From: an uncultured Bacteroidaceae bacterium
GTDB lineage: Bacteria; Bacteroidota; Bacteroidia; Bacteroidales; Bacteroidaceae
Length of the DNA: 21,423 bases
Assembly (NCBI GenBank): GCA_904501945.1
Contig: CAJGCU010000032.1
Coordinates: 1-21,423 of the forward strand
Direction: 5' to 3'
This document shows positions 14,512-21,385 of this stretch, in pieces. The translations under genes were made by a program, and so were the position numbers. The notes below the pieces were generated by a model that saw only the letters and a list, made by a program, of their open reading frames with translations, searched no databases and was not told where the DNA came from. Each line of letters begins with the position of its first letter. The first letter of the stretch is position 1.

Positions 14512-14563
14512 ACACATTCTCATATATATAATAAGCTAAATTTTCAAATAAGACATGAAAGGA

Positions 14564-17254
14564 TTATCGGTTCAGAATCTTTTTGCCTCCGATGATGACA
14601 ACACCCTTATAATTTTTGTCAACCTTCTGTCCTGCAAGATTATAGATGTCTGCATTTTCCATCTGTTCGGCAGCATTCACCTCGTCTATATCGGTACTCA
14701 AAATGCACTTCAGTTCAATTTTGTCAATGTTGCAGTTTGCGCCGGTAATGGTGATACGCAAAATCTGCTCTCCTTCCTCGAGATTGGCATTGAAAGTACT
14801 TTTGACCACCTTATAAGTATCCCAGCTGCTGTTGCCTGTCTGAGGAACAGAAACTCTACTCAAAATGGTAACTTTCCCATCCTTTACAAGTCCAATACTA
14901 AAGCCCGAACCTGTTGCGCCAGAAGAAACAGTTGCCTCGCATGAATATCTGCCAGGCTCTTTCACGTTAATGCTGTATTCATGCCATTCACCTACAGCAG
15001 TATAGCCCAGCACATTGCCACCATTGCCTTTCACGATATCAACACCCTCAGCATCAGTACGATATTCCGCATCTCCCTGATCCTCCGCATCTGAATCGTG
15101 GAAAGTAAAACCTTCGCCACCCTTGTCAAAGTTTTCCGCCTGAATAATGCCAGGAATGCTGACAACACCCTTGTATGCAGTACGCTTATTGTTGACCTTC
15201 AGCGCATACTTCACAATTTTAGACTGTTTGCCATCTGCATCGGTTGCTATCGCTGTGACATCGTAAGTTCCCTTTTCCGTTGGGCGATATGTAGCCTCGA
15301 ATGGTTCTGCAGAGACAGATTTCAGCAGCACGTTGCCCACATAGAACTTCACGTTGGCAATAGTGCTTGTGGCTGAAGATGCCGTTGCCTTGAGCGTTGT
15401 GCTGGTGTTAATCGTAGCAGGAGCTGGGTCTGCCGTTACTGTCAGCTTCATATTGCTGTCCACATCCACATGTTTGAACACAATCTTGTCAACGTTACAG
15501 CTTCCGCCCGTAATGTTGAGACGGATAATCTGCTTGCCTGCCTCCAGCGGAATGAGAAGTCTCCCATGAATCGTTCTGTAAGTATTCCAATCATTTGAGT
15601 TCACACATGGAACAGCCAGAACATCAGTAAGTTTTGTCAATCCGTTCTCTGTGCTCAACGAAAGGCTGATAGAAGAATTGGTAACACCTGATGAAACGGT
15701 AGCATCATAAGAGTAAATGCCTGCCTCTTCCACATTGACCGTGTACTCCAGCCATTCGCCAGTTGCCGTATAACCAATAGCGTTGCCGCCATTACCCTTC
15801 ACGATATCTACGCCACCGCCATTGGTACGGTAAGAAGTAGCATCGCCTTCCTTCTTTGTATCTGAATCGTGGTAAGAAATGCCATCAGCTCCTGCATCAA
15901 AGTCTTCTGCCTGAAGCGTACCCGGCAAAGCTATTTCACCCTTGAATGTAGAACGAGGATTGTATGCCGTAAAAGAAGAAAGTCTCTCATATTCAGTTCC
16001 ATCTGTAGCCACAACAACAGCCTTCAAATCATACTTGCCCAATGCAGCAGGAGTGTACTCCGTAGTGTATGGCGCCTCGGTCATGGTGCAGAAAAGCTGA
16101 TTCTTCACATACAGTTTCACATGATCAATCGTCTTGGTTTTCAGCCGAGCACGCACCGTGATAGGAACAGGCTCGTTCTTGGTCACGCTCAACGCTGCAG
16201 GCTTCACATATACAGAAGCCTCCTTCACCATTCCAGGGAACGGACTCTTCGCATTCTTCGCAGCATCCGTTTTCATATACTCACGCAGCCACTTCATGGC
16301 TGGACGATCTTTGCCATCCTTGATGATACCTGAATTTCCGTCGGTAGTCCATGTTCTTCCGTAAATATATCCCCAAAGCGTGATACCAGCACAGTAGTCA
16401 GCCTCCCACATATAAGGAATCTGCTCCTTGTAACGCTGCAGCTGAAGGGCGTCGTCAGATGTGCCAATATCGTATTCTGTACTGTACATCGGCATCTTCA
16501 ATGCGTTCTGAATCTCCACCATCGCTGACTTGAAGCTGGACACGTTCATATCTGTCAAGTCGTGTGACTGGCATCCGTACGCGTCAATAGGAGCACCAGC
16601 ATCGCGCAGCGTGCGCACAAGGTCAATAAACTGAGATCTCTGCCACTGGAACGTGTTGTAATCGTTATAAATGAGGATTGCATCCGGCCATCTCTCGTGA
16701 GCCATCTCAAACGCCTTGATAATCCAGTCGTAACCAGTCTTTCCGTCACCACCAAGAGCCTCCTTGTAAGGAGCGGGCTGATGACCAGGCACAGCCTCGT
16801 TCACCACATCAATCATTGGCAGGTCTGGATATTTTTTCTTGACGGCATCCATCCATTCCACTATCTCCTCATACTGCTTTTCCGTAGAGAGTTTATCAAG
16901 CCATCCTGGATACTGCGCACCCCAGATGAGGCAGTGGAATTTGAAAGGAAAATTGTGCTTTTTTGCATAGTTGTAGGCATTGTCGCATCCGCCCCAGTTC
17001 CAGCCGTCGTTATTGCCTTCAATAGAAGCCCACTTTGATTCATTCTCTGGAGTTATCTGATTCCAAAGCGTGTAATACTTCTCGTTTCCGTAATCCACAG
17101 AGTAAGAAGTCGTGATGTTACCCAAAAACTTGTCCGGGTTGCTTGAAAGTTGAGCATTAGCTTCAGTCGAACCCAAACAGCCCGCAGCAAAAAGACATGC
17201 AGGAACAGCATCTTTCAGTCCGCGCCAAGCTTTATTAACAACATTCTTTTTCAT
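14564..17254 (-). CDS. GH10 endo-beta-1,4-xylanase with duplicated Ig-like/CBM6 modules
   Basis: This 896-residue exported protein has an N-terminal signal ending ANA before Gln35, with a possible lipobox at FAAGC (Cys26). A GH10 barrel occupies about 36-340. ITPENESKW (67-75) lies in the glycone subsite, the acid/base is Glu153 in DVVNEAVPG, His231 sits in QSHDL, and the nucleophile is Glu260 in STEYDIG. The Glu-to-Glu spacing of 107 is typical. The rest is Ig-like (345-432), CBM6 (438-596), Ig-like (600-690) and CBM6 (695-852). Both CBM6 copies contain VDIVKGNGGN, GEW.EY and a terminal N.DKI. A final tail (DIYNLAGQK to GKKILNR) matches those of the phosphoesterase and large GH30. It would cut the xylan backbone outside the cell while the CBM6 modules hold the polymer. 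It has its own leader and terminator. Confidence 0.94.
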   Translation of the reverse strand: MKKNVVNKAWRGLKDAVPACLFAAGCLGSTEANAQLSSNPDKFLGNITTSYSVDYGNEKYYTLWNQITPENESKWASIEGNNDGWNWGGCDNAYNYAKKHNFPFKFHCLIWGAQYPGWLDKLSTEKQYEEIVEWMDAVKKKYPDLPMIDVVNEAVPGHQPAPYKEALGGDGKTGYDWIIKAFEMAHERWPDAILIYNDYNTFQWQRSQFIDLVRTLRDAGAPIDAYGCQSHDLTDMNVSSFKSAMVEIQNALKMPMYSTEYDIGTSDDALQLQRYKEQIPYMWEADYCAGITLWGYIYGRTWTTDGNSGIIKDGKDRPAMKWLREYMKTDAAKNAKSPFPGMVKEASVYVKPAALSVTKNEPVPITVRARLKTKTIDHVKLYVKNQLFCTMTEAPYTTEYTPAALGKYDLKAVVVATDGTEYERLSSFTAYNPRSTFKGEIALPGTLQAEDFDAGADGISYHDSDTKKEGDATSYRTNGGGVDIVKGNGGNAIGYTATGEWLEYTVNVEEAGIYSYDATVSSGVTNSSISLSLSTENGLTKLTDVLAVPCVNSNDWNTYRTIHGRLLIPLEAGKQIIRLNITGGSCNVDKIVFKHVDVDSNMKLTVTADPAPATINTSTTLKATASSATSTIANVKFYVGNVLLKSVSAEPFEATYRPTEKGTYDVTAIATDADGKQSKIVKYALKVNNKRTAYKGVVSIPGIIQAENFDKGGEGFTFHDSDAEDQGDAEYRTDAEGVDIVKGNGGNVLGYTAVGEWHEYSINVKEPGRYSCEATVSSGATGSGFSIGLVKDGKVTILSRVSVPQTGNSSWDTYKVVKSTFNANLEEGEQILRITITGANCNIDKIELKCILSTDIDEVNAAEQMENADIYNLAGQKVDKNYKGVVIIGGKKILNR

Positions 17255-17330
17255 GTTTCAGTTTGGTATTTAGTTTGTTAGATTGTTACTATTCATCATT
17301 TGTTCCCCAATAAAATCATCGTCTATTTTG

Positions 17331-17338
17331 CAAAGATA
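17331..17338 (-). promoter_or_regulatory. -7 box of the GH10 xylanase gene
   Basis: On the minus strand TATCTTTG is a perfect -7 element, giving a leader of about 70 nt. No TTTG is found 19-21 bp upstream; the nearest TTG is 24 bp away. An inverted repeat, AAGATAA (17333-17339) and TTATCTT (17346-17352), overlaps the box and could be an operator. Confidence 0.5.
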
Positions 17339-17610
17339 ATATTTTTTATCTTACCACGCTTTCAATCCTGTAACTTTTTTTTTCGAAAGACCTAAAACTT
17401 CATTATTTAACGCAGATTCGTCAAACTCACGTTATTTATTGGATAAAAAAGTGAAGGTATGTATCAATAAGAAGGTGGAAGTGCGTATTTTCCATGAGAT
17501 TCTACTGTGCTCATATCCACATTTTCATTTCACTCGCCTTCAAATCCAAGTTTTTTCCACATCCACTTCTTTTTTCTGCCCCTGCCCTATTCTTGCTCGC
17601 ACCGCCTGCT

Positions 17611-17699
17611 ATTATATTTCTAAACTTGGAAAATAATTTTTGAAACTTTCAAATTATATTTCCCAAGTTTAGAAATATAATTTGAAAGTTTAGAAATAT
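17611..17699. repeat. Nested inverted/direct repeat array upstream of the HU-like gene
   Basis: The 14-mer AAGTTTAGAAATAT occurs three times: inverted at 17614-17627, direct at 17665-17678 and direct at 17686-17699, the last two exactly 21 bp apart. Two perfect 19-bp inverted repeats compete for the same central segment: 17611-17629 with 17663-17681, and 17643-17661 with 17673-17691. The array ends 10 bp before the -33 box of the HU-like gene, the expected position for activator or repressor binding sites. Confidence 0.85.
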
Positions 17700-17709
17700 T
17701 GAGAGAAAC

Positions 17710-17741
17710 CTTGTAGGTATGAAAAGGAAGTGCTATCTTTG
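17710..17741 (+). promoter_or_regulatory. Promoter of the HU-like gene
   Basis: CTTG (17710-17713), a 20-bp spacer and TATCTTTG (17734-17741) match the Bacteroidetes promoter pattern. The start site would be near 17748, inside the right copy of the 12-bp inverted repeat, with a leader of about 68 nt. Confidence 0.68.
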
Positions 17742-17815
17742 TAGTTGTGGATGTGGAAGTCGTTTTGTCATGCTGACGGAACAAGGCGGAGAGTGATAAC
17801 GTGTATAAATAAATA

Positions 17816-18445
17816 ATGTATATGGATTATATCATGCAAGAGATGCCGGATATGCATAAGACCGGCGAAAAGAAGTTTTACCCGAAGGTGAGGCATTTGT
17901 CGTGCCTATCAAACGACTTCATCATGAAAGCGTTCATGGAAACAACAATGATGAAGCGCAGCGCATTTGAAGGGGTGCTGAGAGGATTGCCAGAAGTGAT
18001 GAACACTTATTTGTCATTGGGACATTCGGTAAAGATAGATGGTTTCGGCACATTCAATCTGATTCTTGGCCAATTGAGCGGAGAAGAGATGGAGAATACG
18101 GATGAAAGGAATAAGGTGTGTGCCAACTTGAGCGGGGTGTATATCAAGAAAATCAATTTCTTGCCAGAAAAGGAATGGCTGCGCAATTTACGCAGAACGA
18201 CGGAACTGAACCACGTGAAGGGATACAAGGAGATGTTTGGGGCATTTTCGACGACGGAGGAGCGCCTACAGATTGCATTGGCGTATATTGAGAAGAACGG
18301 CTATATGAAGTTGAAAGATTATATGAATCGGACAGGACTGGGACGCAGAAAGGCTGAACAAGAGCTGGATGTGTTCTGCAATGAGCCAGAGAGTGGCATC
18401 CGCAGCGCTCTCATGGGGAAGAGCAAGGTGTATGTAAAGAGGTAG
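17816..18445 (+). CDS. HU-like DNA-binding protein with C-terminal extension
   Basis: This 209-residue protein carries an HU/IHF-like domain at about 22-118. DFIMKAFMETTMMKRSAFEG forms the dimerisation helices and GHSVKIDGFGTFNL (69-82) is the conserved beta segment (GFGTF). This is the Bacteroidetes HU-related type, which is longer than the 90-residue classical HU. Residues about 140-209 form an additional mostly helical domain (LGRRKAEQELDVFCNE, then GKSKVYVKR) that reads like a small winged helix, so the protein may have two DNA contacts. It probably binds or bends DNA in the nucleoid or acts as a local regulator. The start could be any of Met1, 3 or 7; I kept the longest. It is monocistronic, with a strong terminator and a repeat array upstream that may be its own binding site. 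Confidence 0.8.
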   Translation: MYMDYIMQEMPDMHKTGEKKFYPKVRHLSCLSNDFIMKAFMETTMMKRSAFEGVLRGLPEVMNTYLSLGHSVKIDGFGTFNLILGQLSGEEMENTDERNKVCANLSGVYIKKINFLPEKEWLRNLRRTTELNHVKGYKEMFGAFSTTEERLQIALAYIEKNGYMKLKDYMNRTGLGRRKAEQELDVFCNEPESGIRSALMGKSKVYVKR

Positions 18446-18503
18446 ATACGTCTGTTATGGCAGAGTTTGCCATAGGTTCATGCCACAATGTCAGTCAAAA
18501 AGT

Positions 18504-18540
18504 AAAGTCGTGTCAGTCATGAAAGGCTGGCACGGCTTTT
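18504..18540 (+). terminator. Terminator of the HU-like gene
   Basis: A 13-bp stem (18504-18516 with 18527-18539, two pairs G-U) with a 10-nt loop ends in TTTT. It lies 58 bp after the stop and 74 bp before dnaK, so dnaK is not simply read through. A smaller hairpin without a T-run, TATGGCA/TGCCATA (18456-18474), sits just after the stop codon. Confidence 0.8.
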
Positions 18541-18565
18541 GTCTTGAAGATATGGCGACAGCAAT

Positions 18566-18596
18566 TTTGCTACAGTTAAAAAAAAGAATATAAACT
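18566..18596 (+). promoter_or_regulatory. Possible dnaK promoter (weak)
   Basis: TTTG (18566-18569) is followed after 19 bp by TATAAACT (18589-18596). The position is right but the -7 box departs from TAnnTTTG. No CIRCE element (TTAGCACTC inverted repeat) is seen upstream of the gene. Confidence 0.25.
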
Positions 18597-18613
18597 AAAA
18601 ACAAATAAAGATT

Positions 18614-20530
18614 ATGGGAAAGATTATTGGTATTGACCTTGGTACAACAAACTCTTGTGTATCTGTTTTTGAAGGCAACGAGCCTGTAGTGATTGCAAAC
18701 TCTGAAGGCAAGCGCACAACTCCTTCTGTAGTAGGCTTCGTGAAGGATGGCGAGCGCAAAGTGGGAGACCCAGCTAAGCGTCAGGCTATCACTAACCCAA
18801 AGAACACAGTGTTCTCTATCAAGCGTTTCATGGGCGAAACATACGACCAGGTGCAGAAAGAAGTATCACGCGTTCCTTATACAGTAGTGAAGGGCGACAA
18901 CAATACTCCACGTGTTGACATCGACGGACGTCAGTACACTCCACAGGAAATCTCTGCTATCATCCTGCAGAAGATGAAAAAAACTGCAGAGGACTACCTC
19001 GGACAGGAAGTGACAGAGGCTGTCATCACAGTGCCTGCATACTTCTCTGACTCACAGCGTCAGGCAACCAAGGAGGCAGGACAGATTGCAGGTCTTGACG
19101 TGAAGCGCATCGTGAATGAGCCAACAGCTGCAGCTCTTGCATACGGTATCGATAAGGCCAACAAGGACATGAAGATTGCCGTATTTGACCTTGGTGGTGG
19201 TACATTCGATATCTCTATCCTCGAGTTCGGCGGCGGTGTATTCGAAGTGCTTTCTACAAACGGCGACACACACCTCGGCGGTGACGACTTCGACCAGGTA
19301 ATCATCGACTGGCTGGTTAGCGACTTCAAGGCTAACGAAGGTGTTGACCTCACGCTCGACCCAATGGCTATGCAGCGTCTGAAGGAAGCGGCAGAAAAGG
19401 CTAAGATTGAGCTTTCAAGCAGCTCTTCAACAGAAATCAACCTGCCATACATCACTGCTGCAGGCGGCGCTCCAAAGCACCTCGTGACAACACTCACTCG
19501 TGCTAAATTCGAGTCTTTGGCACACAGCCTCATCCAGGCTTGCCTCGTGCCATGTCAGGCAGCGGTGAAGGATGCTGGCATCTCAACATCAGACATCGAT
19601 GAAGTAATCCTCGTAGGTGGTTCAAGCCGCATCCCAGCAGTTCAGCAGGTAGTAGAGAACTACTTCGGCAAGGCTCCATCTAAGGGCGTAAACCCAGACG
19701 AAGTTGTAGCTGTAGGCGCATCTATTCAGGGTGCTATCCTCAACAAGGAAGAAGGTGTAGGCGACATCGTATTGCTCGACGTTACTCCACTCAACGTAGG
19801 TATCGAAACACTCGGTGCAGTCATGACAACCATGATTGAAGCAAACACAACAATTCCATGCAAGAAGACAGAGGTGTTCTCAACTGCGGCCGACAACCAG
19901 ACAGAAGTAACTATCCGTGTGCTTCAGGGCAACCGTCCAATGGCTAACCAGAACAAGCAGATTGGCATCTTCAACCTCACAGGCATCGCACCAGCACGTC
20001 GTGGCGTTCCACAGATTGAAGTATCTTTCGACATCGACGCAAACGGTATCCTCAAAGTGTCAGCCAAGGACAAGGCAACAGGCAAGGAGCAGGAAATCCG
20101 CATCGAAGCATCTTCTGGCCTCTCTAAGGAAGAAATCGAGCGTATGAAGGCTGAAGCAGAAGCAAATGCAGACGCTGACCAGAAAGAACGCGAGCGCATC
20201 GACAAGATCAATCAGGCAGACTCTATGATTTTCCAGACAGAGACATTCCTGAAAGACAACGCAGACAAAGTTCCTGCAGACGAGAAGCCAGCCATCGAAG
20301 CAGCCATCGAAACGCTCAAGAAGGCAAAGGACAGCGGCGACATCGCTCAGATTGACGCAGCCATCGAAGGCCTCAACAACGCCATGCAGTCAGCATCTCA
20401 AAAAATGTATGCAGCAGGCCAGCAGGCTGGTCCAGACGCAGGATTCCAAGGTGGCGCACAAGCAAACGGCGGCGCACAGTCAGCTAGCGCAGACGATGTG
20501 CAGGATGCAGATTTCGAGGAAGTCAAATGA
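18614..20530 (+). CDS. dnaK: Molecular chaperone DnaK (Hsp70)
   Basis: This 638-residue protein is full length for bacterial DnaK. The nucleotide-binding domain starts with IGIDLGTTNS (5-14) and contains VNEPTAAALAYG (167-178), FDLGGGTFDISIL (191-203) and the adenosine-pocket motif VILVGGSSRIPAVQQ (331-345). The hydrophobic linker and start of the substrate domain read DIVLLDVTPLNVGIETLG (384-401). The C terminus is a helical lid followed by a Gly/Gln/Ala-rich stretch ending DADFEEVK, the usual DnaK tail. It binds unfolded polypeptides in the cytoplasm with DnaJ and GrpE, neither of which is adjacent. It stands alone, with terminators on both sides. Strong use of a small set of codons suggests high expression. 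An apparent mobile element begins just downstream. Confidence 0.98.
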   Translation: MGKIIGIDLGTTNSCVSVFEGNEPVVIANSEGKRTTPSVVGFVKDGERKVGDPAKRQAITNPKNTVFSIKRFMGETYDQVQKEVSRVPYTVVKGDNNTPRVDIDGRQYTPQEISAIILQKMKKTAEDYLGQEVTEAVITVPAYFSDSQRQATKEAGQIAGLDVKRIVNEPTAAALAYGIDKANKDMKIAVFDLGGGTFDISILEFGGGVFEVLSTNGDTHLGGDDFDQVIIDWLVSDFKANEGVDLTLDPMAMQRLKEAAEKAKIELSSSSSTEINLPYITAAGGAPKHLVTTLTRAKFESLAHSLIQACLVPCQAAVKDAGISTSDIDEVILVGGSSRIPAVQQVVENYFGKAPSKGVNPDEVVAVGASIQGAILNKEEGVGDIVLLDVTPLNVGIETLGAVMTTMIEANTTIPCKKTEVFSTAADNQTEVTIRVLQGNRPMANQNKQIGIFNLTGIAPARRGVPQIEVSFDIDANGILKVSAKDKATGKEQEIRIEASSGLSKEEIERMKAEAEANADADQKERERIDKINQADSMIFQTETFLKDNADKVPADEKPAIEAAIETLKKAKDSGDIAQIDAAIEGLNNAMQSASQKMYAAGQQAGPDAGFQGGAQANGGAQSASADDVQDADFEEVK

Positions 20531-20563
20531 GGCATGTAAGTAAAGACATACTAAAACACTATA

Positions 20564-20605
20564 AAATAGCGTGTAGCTCAATGAGTTACACGCTATTTGC
20601 TTTTT
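20564..20605 (+). terminator. Terminator of dnaK
   Basis: A 16-bp stem (20564-20579 with 20583-20598, one pair G-U) with a 3-nt loop is followed by GC and five T. It begins 33 bp after the dnaK stop. Confidence 0.9.
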
Positions 20606-20706
20606 ATAGGCTCATGTTTTCTATGTGCTTATTATGCCCTTTTTTACGGCTTTTTTGTTACATGTGCGTAACACGACAAAATCGTCGACCAAGTTCGATA
20701 AATCAC

Positions 20707-20732
20707 TACTTATTCATACTTATCCCTACTTA
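20707..20732. repeat. Three TACTTA repeats at exact 10-bp spacing
   Basis: TACTTA occurs at 20707, 20717 and 20727, one per DNA helical turn. The block is followed by a short inverted repeat CTACT/AGTAG (20726-20739). It lies between the dnaK terminator and the excisionase-like gene, where recombination-protein or regulator sites would be expected. Confidence 0.55.
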
Positions 20733-20824
20733 ATAGTAGATGAGATACAGGATGGTTAGATAACCAATTGTAAGTATAGCATTCAAGATGCATAATCATA
20801 TTAACTAATAAAAGTAACAAAAAG

Positions 20825-21385
20825 ATGCCAAAATTAGGAATGGAGATTAAAAGGAAGTGTAAATTCTGTGGGAAAGCATTCATTATTAAGACGCTTGACA
20901 GTATTTACTGCTGTAAGAAATGTACCGAAGCAGCTTACGCTCAAAGGAAAAGAACTGAAGCCAAAGAACGGAAATTGGCTTTGATAGCCAAAAGTGTTCC
21001 CAAAGTTAGAGAGTTTATCTCAATCAGAGAAGCGGTAGCCATCTATGGAGTTGAACGTGACACACTGTATCTGATGATACGTAGAGGTCAGATACCAAGC
21101 ATCAATATAGGAACCAGACTCACAAGAATAAACCGTAAAGATCTTGAAAAGATGTTTGTGAAGCGACCAATGGCCAAGTACATTAAGGAAACACCATTAC
21201 CCAAGAAATACAGCCTAGAACCTGAAGACTGTTATACTATCGGAGAAATCTGTGAGAAATACCATATCAACGATAGCTCCGTATGGGCACATGTCAGAAA
21301 ATACTCTATTCCCTCCCGTCAAATCGGTAACTATGTTTATGTTCCCAAAGAAGAAATTGATAATCTATATAAATCAGAACTATAA
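20825..21385 (+). CDS. Zinc-finger, double-HTH excisionase-like protein
   Basis: This 186-residue protein has three parts. Residues 12-33 form a Cys4 zinc-finger-like motif (CKFCGKAF, then YCCKKC). Residues 64-112 are an excisionase/MerR-type helix-turn-helix (FISIREAVAIYGVERDTLY, with the GTRLTRINRKDLEKM wing). Residues 136-184 are a second HTH of the same kind (YTIGEICEKYHINDSSVW, with NYVYVPKEEIDNLY). Proteins of this make-up typically sit directly upstream of a tyrosine recombinase in Bacteroidetes integrative elements, where they act in excision or element gene control. Here the next ORF begins at the overlapping TAATG. The position just after dnaK suggests the end of an integrated element. 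No Bacteroidetes-type promoter is evident upstream. The family is recalled from sequence style, not searched. Confidence 0.72.
   Translation: MPKLGMEIKRKCKFCGKAFIIKTLDSIYCCKKCTEAAYAQRKRTEAKERKLALIAKSVPKVREFISIREAVAIYGVERDTLYLMIRRGQIPSINIGTRLTRINRKDLEKMFVKRPMAKYIKETPLPKKYSLEPEDCYTIGEICEKYHINDSSVWAHVRKYSIPSRQIGNYVYVPKEEIDNLYKSEL

Larger units (their letters stand above)
17255..17815. other. 561-bp divergent intergenic region between GH10 and the HU-like gene
   Basis: The left third contains the GH10 -7 box (17331-17338) with an overlapping inverted repeat. The middle (about 17400-17600) is AT-rich with pyrimidine-rich stretches and holds no ORF I trust. The right third has a nested repeat array (17611-17699) and the HU-like gene promoter (17710-17741). 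TTCCACATCCAC at 17555-17566 and its exact reverse complement at 17747-17758 bracket the array and the promoter. Confidence 0.7.

Noticed and set aside
9113..17254. Polysaccharide utilisation locus with SusC/SusD
   Set aside because: No TonB-dependent receptor or SusD-like lipoprotein is encoded in the window, so the full label is not supported.
17439..17636. 65-codon ORF in the GH10/HU intergenic region
   Set aside because: No motif and no promoter, and it ends inside the repeat array; the sequence looks like low-complexity spacer.
18446..18613. CIRCE heat-shock operator before dnaK
   Set aside because: No TTAGCACTC inverted repeat is present; the hairpin seen there is the terminator of the preceding gene.
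20527..20733. 68-codon ORF overlapping the dnaK stop and terminator
   Set aside because: It would translate through a strong terminator hairpin and has no protein-like pattern.
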